NCBI GenBank assembly: GCA_934358235.1
Contig: CAKRKK010000080.1
Coordinates: 1 to 9,977, forward strand
Origin: an uncultured Lachnospira sp.
GTDB lineage: Bacteria; Bacillota; Clostridia; Lachnospirales; Lachnospiraceae
Reading direction: 5' to 3'
Length of the DNA: 9,977 nt
The notes under the pieces were generated by a model, which was given only the letters and a program-made list of their open reading frames with translations, did no database searches and was not told the DNA's origin. Each line of letters starts with the position of its first letter. The stretch's first letter is position 1. Positions 1 through 7,512 of this stretch are shown one piece after another. A program made the position numbers and the translations under genes.

Positions 1-1
1 G

Positions 2-1666
2 TATAAGAATGTGCTGCTTAAAGCATATGAAAATGGATATGTCACGGTTAATGTATATGGCATAATTAAAAAATATAGAGTCAGCAGTATAGAGGGGCTG
101 GTTAATGACAGCCTTGCAGATATTAATATAAATAAAGGCAGGCTAAAGGAAATAAATATAAAAAGTGATGTTATAAGTGGGAAGGTACTTTCAGTAGGTG
201 ATGGGTACATTGAGATAGAAGGATATGGAAAAGTTCCGGTAGATGAGAACTTTATGATATATGACATCACAGGTGAGCAGAAGGTAAGCGGCTGCGAATC
301 AATAATCGTAGGTTATTCGCTGGAGGATTATGTTGTTGCTAAAGGAAGAATCTGTGGTGCTGTAAAGGGAAGAAGGCTTGTGCAGACTAATATAAGAGTG
401 ATACTAAAAACAACAGGTTATAAGCAGCTTTTTCATGAACAGGTGGAATTAGTTTCGGATTCAACAATACATATGCTCTGTAATGGAGAGGTGACAGATA
501 TAAATCCAGGAAGCTGTATAACTATAGATAAAAATGATGAACGACTACAGGCAGGTAGAATTAAATTGTATGTGGATGCAGGTTGCATACGCATTAATTC
601 AATAAAAAGAGCACAGGGTAATCCAGAGTATGAAGGCGCTATAGAGCTTGCATTATATCCAGATGGGATTGCGGTAATTAACGAGATTGATATAGAAGAA
701 TACCTTAAGTATGTTGTACCAAGTGAAATGCCTGTAGCCTTCGGACTTAATGCTCTTAAATGTCAGGCGGTATGTGCAAGAAGTTATGCATATACACAGC
801 TTCTTAATAATTATTATAATGAATATGGAGCACATGTGGATGATAGCGTATCATTTCAGGTGTATAATAATACGGAAAGAAACCAGACTGCAGATGAGGC
901 AGTAGAACAGACAAGGGGAAAGGCAGTATACTATAAAGATGAGCTTGTTAAAACCTACTATTATTCAACCTCGTGTGGATACTCAACAGATGTGTGCGTG
1001 TGGGGAAGTGATGATCAGGCATATCCTATGTATGGGGAAAGGCATATAGGAAGCAGCGATTCAGGTATTGATATGAAAACAGAAGAAGGCTTTGAAGCAT
1101 ATATAACATCAGTAAATGAAGATGATTACGATAGTTCGTTTCCACTTTACCGCTGGAATACAACTATAGATATTAATACACTTACAAAGAATATTAATTC
1201 AAGACTTTCGCACGCTGTCAATAAGGGAAGTCTGTATATATATGCTGATGGACAGCTTGTTCGTGGTAAGGTGAAGGATGTCGGAAATATTCAAAAACTT
1301 GAGGTTATAGAAAGAGGCTGTGGAGGTGCAGCAAGGAGCATAAGGATAACAGGCAGTACGGCAGAATGTGTGATTACAGGCGAAAATACAATCAGGACTG
1401 TACTTGGGGCTTATGGTGAGAATATAAATACTCTATCGGGTGAGGCGCATTATGATATACTTCCGAGTGCTTTTATAATGCTTAAAGCTATATATGATAG
1501 TACAGGAAAAGAAATTACTGCATACAGGATAATTGGCGGAGGCTATGGGCATGGAATTGGCATGAGCCAGAATGCTGTAAGAAAGATGTCTGAAACTATG
1601 GACTATCAGGATATATTAAAGTTTTTTTATAAGGATATAGAAATAAAAAATGTGCTGTCGCTTTAA
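2..1666 (+). CDS. SpoIID/LytB-domain cell-wall protein, 5' end cut by window
   Basis: Probable peptidoglycan-acting protein of the SpoIID/LytB family; SpoIID itself is a lytic transglycosylase that cleaves glycan strands outside the membrane during engulfment. Numbering from the GTG at 11, the core runs from about residue 205 to 545. It holds the signature EIDIEEYLKYVVPSEMP (225-241), whose Glu239 matches the catalytic Glu position of SpoIID, then ALKCQAVCARSYAY (248-261), TYYYSTSCGYS (315-325) and a C-terminal GGGYGHGIGMSQNAV (509-523). About 200 residues of beta-rich sequence precede the core, including GKVLSVGDGYIEIEGYGKVP. The reading frame is open to the window edge with no ribosome binding site before the GTG at 11, so I take the gene as 5'-truncated; a signal or anchor segment would lie upstream. 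Whether it acts in sporulation or in vegetative wall turnover cannot be told. Family call is firm, exact role is not. Confidence 0.9.
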   Translation, partial: YKNVLLKAYENGYVTVNVYGIIKKYRVSSIEGLVNDSLADININKGRLKEINIKSDVISGKVLSVGDGYIEIEGYGKVPVDENFMIYDITGEQKVSGCESIIVGYSLEDYVVAKGRICGAVKGRRLVQTNIRVILKTTGYKQLFHEQVELVSDSTIHMLCNGEVTDINPGSCITIDKNDERLQAGRIKLYVDAGCIRINSIKRAQGNPEYEGAIELALYPDGIAVINEIDIEEYLKYVVPSEMPVAFGLNALKCQAVCARSYAYTQLLNNYYNEYGAHVDDSVSFQVYNNTERNQTADEAVEQTRGKAVYYKDELVKTYYYSTSCGYSTDVCVWGSDDQAYPMYGERHIGSSDSGIDMKTEEGFEAYITSVNEDDYDSSFPLYRWNTTIDINTLTKNINSRLSHAVNKGSLYIYADGQLVRGKVKDVGNIQKLEVIERGCGGAARSIRITGSTAECVITGENTIRTVLGAYGENINTLSGEAHYDILPSAFIMLKAIYDSTGKEITAYRIIGGGYGHGIGMSQNAVRKMSETMDYQDILKFFYKDIEIKNVLSL

Positions 1667-1700
1667 CGATTGGAATTCGTTAAGGCAACAGCGCATTTTT
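1647..1700. terminator. Bidirectional rho-independent terminator between convergent genes
   Basis: Arms 1647-1669 and 1677-1699 match at 20 of 23 positions as an inverted repeat, around a 7-base loop (TTGGAAT). In the plus-strand RNA the three exceptions are two U-G wobbles and one C-A mismatch. The stem begins with A4 and ends with T5, so each direction ends in a U run; read on the minus strand the run is T6. The left arm contains the last codons and the TAA stop (1664-1666) of the SpoIID-family gene, and the right arm touches the stop codon of the BrkB-family gene (1699-1701). One hairpin therefore likely ends both transcripts. Confidence 0.85.
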
Positions 1701-2568
1701 AGTGTTTGTTTTGCTGCTTTTTGGATATCCTGAAGGGGCTGAAGATATTTTTTTCAATAAGAGTGTTGAATTCTGCTCCAAGAAAAAGAATCATTATACA
1801 TATATACATCCATATAAGTAAAAGCATAAAGGTTGTAAGGCTTCCATAGGTGTAAGAATATTTAGCAATATATGTTATGTATAAAGAGTATAACTCTGAG
1901 AATAAAAGCCAGCCTATGCTTGCCAGAAAAGCACCGGGTATTTCTTCAAGCAGGTGCTTGCGTTTGTTAGGTATAAATGTATACATAACTGCAAAAAATA
2001 ATGTCAGTAATGCAGGAACAAGAAATAACCTGTTTGAAAAGATAGTATTAAGCACAGCTATGCTTTTGCTAAAGCTGGTAAGGTGAAGCTGAAGAAAGGA
2101 AAGCAGATGCTCACCAAATACAATAATTACAAGGCTTGCTGCTATTGAGAGCAACAGCACAAGCGCGTACAGGCTGGAAAATATACGTTGTATAAACCAG
2201 CTTCGGTTAGATTTGCAATCATTTATTTTGTTAAGACATATTTTTATAGTCATAAAGCCCTTACCGGCTGACCATAAAAGACCAATGGCAGTAGCAGAGA
2301 GCAGTGCGACAGAGGAAGATGAATCTATATCGTTAAATATACTTATAAGCATAGGATGAAATTCCTGAGGGATTATATTCTCCACAAGCTCCAGCAGATC
2401 AGCAGAAGTAATGGGAAAGTAGTGTATTATGTTAATAAGAGCCAGAATAAATGGCATAAAGCTAAGAAGCAGATAGTAACAGGTCTGCGCTGCATAAGCT
2501 GTAATCTTGTCATCTGTAACCTTTCTCTCAACTTCCTCAAATGTAAATATTATTCTTGCAATTTTCAT
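1699..2568 (-). CDS. YihY/BrkB-family integral membrane protein
   Basis: A 289-residue protein of the YihY/virulence factor BrkB family, widespread inner-membrane proteins of unsettled function (often annotated as putative transporters; the old RNase BN label for YihY is not supported). Hydrophobic segments lie near residues 29-50, 86-102, 130-152, 180-199, 211-231 and 245-267, giving the usual six helices. Family marks visible are AYAAQTCYYLLLSFMPF (24-40), a PGA turn (211-213) followed by a GW helix, YGSLTTFMLLLIWMY (241-255) and GAEFN (264-268). The start is ATG with AGGAG five bases upstream and a strong promoter behind it. It is the only minus-strand gene here, transcribed alone and away from the scpA run, so no functional link to neighbours is implied. 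Length is normal for the family and it looks intact. Confidence 0.92.
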   Translation of the reverse strand: MKIARIIFTFEEVERKVTDDKITAYAAQTCYYLLLSFMPFILALINIIHYFPITSADLLELVENIIPQEFHPMLISIFNDIDSSSSVALLSATAIGLLWSAGKGFMTIKICLNKINDCKSNRSWFIQRIFSSLYALVLLLSIAASLVIIVFGEHLLSFLQLHLTSFSKSIAVLNTIFSNRLFLVPALLTLFFAVMYTFIPNKRKHLLEEIPGAFLASIGWLLFSELYSLYITYIAKYSYTYGSLTTFMLLLIWMYICIMILFLGAEFNTLIEKNIFSPFRISKKQQNKH

Positions 2569-2597
2569 ATATACTCCTGTATGTGTATTGTGATGAC

Positions 2598-2626
2598 ATT
2601 ATATGTTATTTTTTTAGAATTATCAA
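2598..2626 (-). promoter_or_regulatory. Sigma-A type promoter of the BrkB-family gene
   Basis: On the minus strand, TTGATA (plus coordinates 2621-2626) is followed after exactly 17 bases by a perfect TATAAT (2598-2603). Transcription would start near 2591, leaving a leader of about 22 bases that contains the AGGAG site (2574-2578). Only two of six -35 bases differ from TTGACA. This is the best promoter match in the window. Confidence 0.75.
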
Positions 2627-2646
2627 TAAGGCATGTGGGTAATAAC

Positions 2647-2675
2647 TTGCATTTAAGCATGGTTTTATGTAAAAT
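2647..2675 (+). promoter_or_regulatory. Sigma-A type promoter of the scpA gene run
   Basis: TTGCAT (2647-2652) and TAAAAT (2670-2675) are separated by 17 bases. The predicted transcript would begin near 2682, giving a leader of about 30 bases that holds the AGGAAAGG ribosome binding site (2691-2698). It points away from the BrkB-gene promoter, with 20 bases between the two -35 boxes. Confidence 0.6.
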
Positions 2676-2712
2676 ATATAAGTTAAAGACAGGAAAGGTA
2701 TGGTTGATTGTA

Positions 2713-3489
2713 ATGGGAATAAGCGTAAAGTTGCAGGCTTTCGAAGGTCCGTTGGATCTTCTTTTACATCTTATAGATAAGAATAAGGTTAATATATATG
2801 ATATTCCTATTGCTGATATTACAGAGCAGTATATGGAATATGTAAGGAAGATGCAGGAAGAGGATCTTGATACAGTCAGCGAATTTCTTGTTATGGCAGC
2901 TACCTTACTTGATATAAAGTGCAGAATGCTGCTTCCTAAAACGATTGACGAGGAAGGCAATGAGGAGGATCCAAGAGCAGAGTTAGTAGAACAGCTCCTC
3001 CAGTATAAACTGTTCAAGGCTATGGCAGAAGAGCTTAAGGGGCAGCAGATAGATGCGGCCAGGTCTTATTACAGAAAGCCGGATATTCCAAGAGAGGTAA
3101 GCGAATACGCTCCGCCTGTTAATCTTGATGAAGTTATAGGGGATATGAATCTTCTTAAGCTTAATGCTATATTTGCTGAGGTTATGAAAAGAAAAGAGGA
3201 TAAGGTGGATCCTGTAAGAAGTAAGTTTGGCAGAATTGAAAAAGAAGAAGTTACGATGTCTGAAAAGCTAGTAGATATCAAAGCTTTTATGATGGAGCAT
3301 AAAAGCTTCAGCTTTAGAGAGCTGCTTATGAAGGGCACTTCCAAGGTAGCTGTAATAGTAACATTTTTGGTTGTGCTGGAGCTTATGAAGACAGGCTTTA
3401 TAACAGTCAGTCAGAATGGAACGTGTGAAGAGATATTAATAGAAGTAGTTGGTAATCCAGAACTGATAGAAGATATAACAGAGGATTAA
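2713..3489 (+). CDS. scpA: Segregation and condensation protein A
   Basis: ScpA is the kleisin subunit of the SMC-ScpAB complex: its N-terminal part binds the SMC neck and its C-terminal winged helix binds the SMC head, closing the ring that compacts and segregates the chromosome. The 258-residue product opens with the hallmark KLQAFEGPLDLLLHLIDKNK (6-25), then IYDIPIADITEQYMEYV and a helix with LVMAATLLDIKCRMLLPK (59-76). An acidic, variable middle (about 78-180) leads to the C-terminal winged helix (about 183-245). The frame is open far upstream, across the antisense BrkB gene, but similarity begins at MGISVKLQ. An in-frame TTG at 2704 lies five bases after AGGAAAGG, whereas the ATG at 2713 is 14 bases away, so translation may start at TTG and add three residues. 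scpB follows closely. Confidence 0.95.
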   Translation: MGISVKLQAFEGPLDLLLHLIDKNKVNIYDIPIADITEQYMEYVRKMQEEDLDTVSEFLVMAATLLDIKCRMLLPKTIDEEGNEEDPRAELVEQLLQYKLFKAMAEELKGQQIDAARSYYRKPDIPREVSEYAPPVNLDEVIGDMNLLKLNAIFAEVMKRKEDKVDPVRSKFGRIEKEEVTMSEKLVDIKAFMMEHKSFSFRELLMKGTSKVAVIVTFLVVLELMKTGFITVSQNGTCEEILIEVVGNPELIEDITED

Positions 3490-3509
3490 TAAAGGATTAC
3501 AGACTGAAT

Positions 3510-3513
3510 GGAG
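3510..3513 (+). promoter_or_regulatory. Ribosome binding site deciding the scpB start
   Basis: GGAG lies six bases before the ATG at 3520. The upstream in-frame ATG at 3508 overlaps this motif and has only AAAGGA 11 bases ahead of it, so 3520 is the better start. ScpB proteins also usually begin right at the equivalent of MNIKRTEAAIEAIL. Confidence 0.5.
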
Positions 3514-3519
3514 AAAAAT

Positions 3520-4131
3520 ATGAATATTAAAAGAACAGAGGCAGCAATAGAGGCAATACTGTTTACAATGGGAGAAGCTGTTGAGGCGGAAAAGATAGCT
3601 TTTGCAATAGACCATGATGTTGATACAACAGTCAAGATTATTCATAATATGATGGATAATTATGAGGCTGAGGGAAGAGGAATAAAGATAATAGAGCTTG
3701 ATGGAAGCTTTCAGCTATGTACTAAGCAGGAATTTTATGATAATCTCATAAAGGTATGCAGCCAGCCAAGAAAGTATACCTTGTCAGATGCAGCACTTGA
3801 AACATTATCAATAATAGCGTATAAACAGCCGATAACTAAGATTGAGATTGAAAAAATAAGAGGTGTGAATTCGGACAGAGCAGTTAACAAGCTGGTTGAA
3901 CTAGAGCTTGTAAAGGAGGTTGGAAGACTTGATGCGCCTGGGCGTCCAATGTTGTTTGGAACAACAGAGGAATTCCTTAGAAGCTTTGGTGTGCAGTCAA
4001 TAGACGAGCTTCCTATTATTAGTGAGGATATGATAGAACAGTATAAAGAAGAAGCTGAATATGAAATATCAGGTGGAATTGATTCAGAAACAGAGGAAGC
4101 CGTGGATGGACAGCTAACCCTTAATATCTGA
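3520..4131 (+). CDS. scpB: Segregation and condensation protein B
   Basis: ScpB dimerises through paired winged-helix domains and binds the middle of ScpA, regulating the SMC ATPase ring. The 203-residue product shows the first winged helix (about 1-80, opening EAAIEAILFTMGEAVEAEKI) and the second (about 85-160) with YKQPITKIEIEKIRG (101-115), SDRAVNKLVELELV (118-131) and GRPMLFGTTEEFLRSFGV (141-158). The tail is acidic and ends QLTLNI. An in-frame ATG at 3508 would add four residues (MEKN), but the GGAG before 3520 and family alignment favour the shorter form. It sits 30 bases after scpA, the usual order in Firmicutes, and is surely cotranscribed with it. Length is typical and nothing is missing. 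Confidence 0.95.
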   Translation: MNIKRTEAAIEAILFTMGEAVEAEKIAFAIDHDVDTTVKIIHNMMDNYEAEGRGIKIIELDGSFQLCTKQEFYDNLIKVCSQPRKYTLSDAALETLSIIAYKQPITKIEIEKIRGVNSDRAVNKLVELELVKEVGRLDAPGRPMLFGTTEEFLRSFGVQSIDELPIISEDMIEQYKEEAEYEISGGIDSETEEAVDGQLTLNI

Positions 4132-4132
4132 T

Positions 4133-4162
4133 ATTACAGGTTAATTATAAAGTGTGTATAAT
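4133..4162 (+). promoter_or_regulatory. Probable internal promoter before the aminopeptidase gene
   Basis: A perfect TATAAT (4157-4162) has ATTACA (4133-4138, four of six -35 bases) 18 bases upstream. It begins immediately after the scpB stop. The -10 box is convincing and the -35 box is weak, so the M18 gene may have its own transcript in addition to read-through from scpAB. Confidence 0.45.
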
Positions 4163-4163
4163 A

Positions 4164-4182
4164 CTGCTTTAATAAAGAGCAG
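4164..4182 (+). other. Small hairpin in the aminopeptidase leader
   Basis: CTGCT (4164-4168) can pair with AGCAG (4178-4182), extended by TTT with AAA across one bulged G. It lies within a few bases of the predicted transcription start and has no U run after it, so it is more likely a 5' stabilising hairpin than a terminator. It could be chance; the stem is short. Confidence 0.25.
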
Positions 4183-4214
4183 GTGTAATTTAAACAGCAG
4201 AACGGAGGTATATT

Positions 4215-5618
4215 ATGGAAAGAGTAAATGCGTGGAATAAGTATGACGAAGCTACAAAGAAAAAGGTGTTTGATTTTGCAGACGAATATAGAAGGTTTAT
4301 ATCTGTATGCAAGACAGAAAGAGAATGCGTAGAAGAGGGTGTACGCATATTAAAGGAAGCTGGCTATATAGACCTTAAGGATGTAATAGCAGAGGATAAA
4401 AAGCTTCAGGCAGGAGATAAGGTATATGCCATAAATATGAATAAAGCACTTGTTGCTTTTAACATAGGTGAAGCTTCAATAGAAGCCGGAATGAACATAT
4501 TAGGTGCACATATAGATTCACCAAGACTTGATATTAAGCAGAATCCTTTATATGAAGATACTGGACTTGCACTGCTTGATACACACTATTATGGTGGAAT
4601 TAAGAAATATCAGTGGGTTGCAACACCTCTTGCGCTTCACGGAGTAGTTGCACTTAAGGATGGAACGACAGTAAAGGTTGTTATTGGAGAAGATATGAAT
4701 GATACTGTTGTTGGTATATCAGATCTTCTTATTCATCTTGCATCTGAACAGATGGATAAGAAGGCAGCAAAGGTAGTTGAAGGAGAGGCACTTGATATTC
4801 TTGTCGGAAGCATGCCTGAAAAATGTGATGCGGCAGAGGACAATAAAGACTCGGCTAAAGATGCTGTTAAGAAAAATATACTTGCAATATTAAAGGATAA
4901 GTATGGAATAGAGGAAGAGGACTTCCTTTCAGCAGAATTAGAGGCTGTTCCTGCCGGACCTGCAAGAGATTATGGCATAGATAAAAGCATGATAATCGGA
5001 TATGGACATGATGACAGAGTATGTGCTTATCCATCGTTAATGGCGCTTGTTAATTCCAAAGATACCAAAAGAACAGGCGTCTGCATACTCGTAGATAAGG
5101 AGGAGATAGGCAGCGTTGGTGCTACGGGCATGCAATCAAGATTTTTTGAAAATATGGTAGCAGAGGTAATGGACAGATGTGGAGAGTATAGTGAACTTAA
5201 GTTAAGAAGAGCACTTGCTGCCTCATATATGTTATCCTCAGATGTAAGCGCAGCCTATGATCCTAACTATGCTTCTGTTTTTGAAAAGAAGAATGCAGCA
5301 TATTTTGGCAAAGGCATGGTATTTAACAAGTATACAGGTGCAAGAGGAAAGAGCGGCTCTAATGATGCATCAGCAGAGTTTGTTGGAAAGTTAAGAAAAA
5401 TAATGGATGATGCAGAGGTTGCATTCCAGACAGCAGAGCTGGGTAAGGTAGATATCGGAGGCGGTGGAACTATTGCCTATATACTTGCCAATCTTGATAT
5501 GAATGTAATAGACAGCGGTATTGCGGTTCAGAATATGCATGCACCATATGAGGTTATAAGCAAGGCTGACCTTTATGAAACATTAAAAGGATACGAAGCA
5601 TTTCTTAAGAACGCGTAA
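4215..5618 (+). CDS. M18-family zinc aminopeptidase
   Basis: A cytoplasmic metallo-aminopeptidase of family M18 (aspartyl aminopeptidase/yeast aminopeptidase I type), which removes N-terminal residues from peptides; substrate preference cannot be read from sequence. The 467-residue length fits the clostridial members. Two-zinc site residues visible in order are His99 and Asp101 in LGAHIDSPRLDIK, Asp266 in GYGHDDRVCAYPSL (aligned to the bridging Asp by family logic), Glu296-Glu297 in VDKEEIGSVGATG (general base, then metal ligand), Asp343 in SSDVSAAYDPNY and His442 in MHAPYEVISKADLYE. A Gly-rich loop GARGKSGSNDASAEF (375-389) is also conserved. No signal peptide or membrane segment. ATG with GGAGG six bases upstream gives a clear start. 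It lies between scpB and prmA, 83 and 79 bases away, with a likely promoter of its own. Confidence 0.93.
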   Translation: MERVNAWNKYDEATKKKVFDFADEYRRFISVCKTERECVEEGVRILKEAGYIDLKDVIAEDKKLQAGDKVYAINMNKALVAFNIGEASIEAGMNILGAHIDSPRLDIKQNPLYEDTGLALLDTHYYGGIKKYQWVATPLALHGVVALKDGTTVKVVIGEDMNDTVVGISDLLIHLASEQMDKKAAKVVEGEALDILVGSMPEKCDAAEDNKDSAKDAVKKNILAILKDKYGIEEEDFLSAELEAVPAGPARDYGIDKSMIIGYGHDDRVCAYPSLMALVNSKDTKRTGVCILVDKEEIGSVGATGMQSRFFENMVAEVMDRCGEYSELKLRRALAASYMLSSDVSAAYDPNYASVFEKKNAAYFGKGMVFNKYTGARGKSGSNDASAEFVGKLRKIMDDAEVAFQTAELGKVDIGGGGTIAYILANLDMNVIDSGIAVQNMHAPYEVISKADLYETLKGYEAFLKNA

Positions 5619-5697
5619 AAGTACAAGCAAAATATAGCAGAAATGTATTCGGCTATTGTAAAGAAGGATAATACAACTAAGGGAAGGTGTTAAACGG

Positions 5698-6654
5698 ATG
5701 AAGTGGAACAGATATTCTATTAAAACAACAACAGCAGCAATAGACCTTATAAGCAGCGCGCTTAATGATATAGGGATTGAAGGAATAGAAATCCAGGATA
5801 ATGTACAGCTTACACAGGAAGAAGCTAAGACTATGTTTGTGGATTTTATTCCAGAGCTTCCGCCAGATGATGGCAAGGCGGTTATTAACTTCTATATAGA
5901 TTCAGATGAAGATGATGGAACACTGGTGAAAAAGGCTGAGCAGGAAATAGAAGATCTAAGGATGTTTGTTGATATTGGAGAAGGAACAATTACACGCTCT
6001 GAAACTGAGGACAAGGACTGGATTAATAACTGGAAGCAGTACTGGCATACATTTACAATAGGCAATCTGTATATTAAACCTACATGGGAGGAGATTACAG
6101 ATGATATGAAAGGACATCCAGTACTTAGCATAGATCCTGGAACAGCATTCGGAACAGGTTCACACGAAACTACAAGAATGGTTATAAAACAGCTTGAAAA
6201 GTATGTCAGACCAGGAGATAATGTGCTTGATGTGGGTTGTGGAAGTGGTATATTATCTGTTGTGGCTTTAAAGTATGGTGCAGGACATGCATTTGGTACT
6301 GATCTTGATCCAAATGCAATAATTGCTTCACATGAGAACTCAGAACAAAACAATATTACACCTGAACAGTTCGAGGTTATAGAAGGAAATATTATAGATG
6401 ATAAGGCTGTTAAGGATGCCTGCGGCTATGAATGCTATGATATTGTGTGTGCTAATATTCTTGCTGATGTATTAGAACCATTATCTGTTAATATACATGA
6501 GCACATGAAGCACGGAGCTTATTTTATAACCTCAGGAATAATAAATACAAAAGAAAATGAAGTTGTTGAAGCTTTTAAAAGAAATAAAGAGCTTGAGATA
6601 GTAGAAATAAACCATGATGGTGAATGGGTTAATGTGACTGCAAGGCGCAGATAG
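5698..6654 (+). CDS. prmA: Ribosomal protein L11 methyltransferase
   Basis: PrmA uses S-adenosylmethionine to trimethylate ribosomal protein L11 at several amino groups. The 318-residue product has the expected two parts: an N-terminal substrate-binding domain (about 1-115) and a Rossmann-type class I methyltransferase domain. Key marks are LSIDPGTAFGTGSHETTRM (143-161), motif I VLDVGCGSGILSV (176-188), the acidic GTDLDPNAI (200-208), and the catalytic-site ANILADVLEPL (252-262). The C-terminal GEWVNVTARR is typical. Start ATG has AGGGAAGG ten bases before it. rsmE follows after 29 bases; prmA-rsmE is a common pairing in Firmicutes (in B. subtilis after dnaJ), but no dnaK-dnaJ genes are present here. 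Intact. Confidence 0.96.
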   Translation: MKWNRYSIKTTTAAIDLISSALNDIGIEGIEIQDNVQLTQEEAKTMFVDFIPELPPDDGKAVINFYIDSDEDDGTLVKKAEQEIEDLRMFVDIGEGTITRSETEDKDWINNWKQYWHTFTIGNLYIKPTWEEITDDMKGHPVLSIDPGTAFGTGSHETTRMVIKQLEKYVRPGDNVLDVGCGSGILSVVALKYGAGHAFGTDLDPNAIIASHENSEQNNITPEQFEVIEGNIIDDKAVKDACGYECYDIVCANILADVLEPLSVNIHEHMKHGAYFITSGIINTKENEVVEAFKRNKELEIVEINHDGEWVNVTARRR

Positions 6655-6683
6655 AGAAGAACTGGAGGCAAGGCTGTTATTTT

Positions 6684-7421
6684 ATGTATCATTTTTTTGC
6701 AGAACATGAGAATATATCAGAGGACTATATTGATATTCGTGGCGGAGATGTCAATCATATAAAGAATGTCATACGGCTTAAGGCTGGAGATGAAGTGCTT
6801 ATAAGCAGCGGTGATAATTATGATTATCTATGTGTTATAGAGGAACTAAACGATACTGTTGTAACAACGAAAATTATTGAAAAGCGGGAAAAGAATAACG
6901 AGCTTCCTGTTAAAGTGTATTTATTTCAGGGACTTCCTAAGGCTGACAAAATGGAACTGATAATCCAGAAAATGGTGGAGCTTGGGGCGTATGAAATAAT
7001 TCCGGTTTCAATGAAGAGGAGTGTTGTTAAGCTTGATGATAAGAAGGCTAAGTCAAAGACTGCAAGATGGAATGCCATATCAGAAAGTGCAGCAAAACAG
7101 AGTAAAAGAAGCATTATTCCACAGGTATCAGAGGTGCTTACATTTAAACAGGCACTAGAAAAGGCTGGGGAGCTGGATGTTTTATTGCTGCCATATGAAT
7201 GTGCAGAAGGCATGGATTATACGCGAAGGCTTGTATCAGATATTAAGCCGGGAAATTCGGTTGGAATCTTTATAGGACCAGAGGGTGGCTTTGATAAAGC
7301 TGAGCTGGAGCTTGCAAGAAGTGCAGGCTGCGATATAATAACACTTGGAAAACGTATACTAAGAACAGAAACTGCAGGAATGATGCTTATGTCTGTTATT
7401 ATGTATAATATGGAAGAATAA
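6684..7421 (+). CDS. rsmE: 16S rRNA m3U1498 methyltransferase
   Basis: RsmE is a SPOUT (trefoil-knot) methyltransferase that makes N3-methyluridine at 16S rRNA position 1498, at the decoding site, using S-adenosylmethionine. The 245-residue product has an N-terminal PUA-like RNA-binding part (about 1-70; MYHFF opening, DVNHIKNVIRLKAGDEV) and a knotted domain with LPKADKMELIIQKMVELG (84-101), SESAAKQSKRSIIPQV (133-148), GPEGGF (198-203) and LGKRILRTETAGM (221-233), the last two forming the cofactor pocket. The ATG is the only possible start in the gap after prmA; GGAGG is 15 bases away but AAGG is ten bases away. Length and motifs are complete. Confidence 0.95.
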   Translation: MYHFFAEHENISEDYIDIRGGDVNHIKNVIRLKAGDEVLISSGDNYDYLCVIEELNDTVVTTKIIEKREKNNELPVKVYLFQGLPKADKMELIIQKMVELGAYEIIPVSMKRSVVKLDDKKAKSKTARWNAISESAAKQSKRSIIPQVSEVLTFKQALEKAGELDVLLLPYECAEGMDYTRRLVSDIKPGNSVGIFIGPEGGFDKAELELARSAGCDIITLGKRILRTETAGMMLMSVIMYNMEE

Positions 7422-7503
7422 CAGGTCAGCCCTGTAATAAGAACATAAGGCTGATGGATATTTGTTAAGTTTATAGAATCAGAAATATATGTATATAAGG
7501 AAT

Positions 7504-7507
7504 GGAG
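7504..7507 (+). promoter_or_regulatory. Ribosome binding site deciding the desulfurase start
   Basis: GGAG sits five bases before the ATG at 7513. The longer in-frame start at 7489 has no comparable site and would add MYIRNGVN, which is encoded by the ribosome binding site region itself and is not part of the family. Confidence 0.65.
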
Positions 7508-7512
7508 TTAAT

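Noticed and set aside
2648..2659. Imperfect dyad TGCATTTAAGCA overlapping the scpA -35 box
   Set aside because: Only four of six half-site positions are symmetric, so an operator cannot be supported.
2356..2712. Upstream extension of the scpA reading frame
   Set aside because: It runs antisense through the BrkB-family gene and the divergent promoters, has no ribosome binding site, and ScpA similarity begins only at about 2713.
2565..3017. Minus-strand open frame opposite scpA
   Set aside because: No recognisable protein features and it mirrors a strongly conserved coding frame on the other strand.
5644..5672. Possible promoter before prmA (GATAAT at 5667-5672)
   Set aside because: The -10 box is fair, but the sequence 17 bases upstream (TGTATT) does not resemble a -35 box.
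5892..6353. Minus-strand open frame opposite prmA
   Set aside because: Ser/Pro-rich shadow of the prmA frame with no ribosome binding site or family resemblance.
7426..7454. Inverted repeat TCAGCC/GGCTGA between rsmE and the desulfurase
   Set aside because: Six-bp stem with a 17-base loop and no U run; too weak to call a terminator or attenuator.
7462..7491. Possible promoter TTGTTA-18-TATATG before the desulfurase
   Set aside because: Partial matches in very AT-rich sequence where such patterns arise by chance; not listed as a feature.
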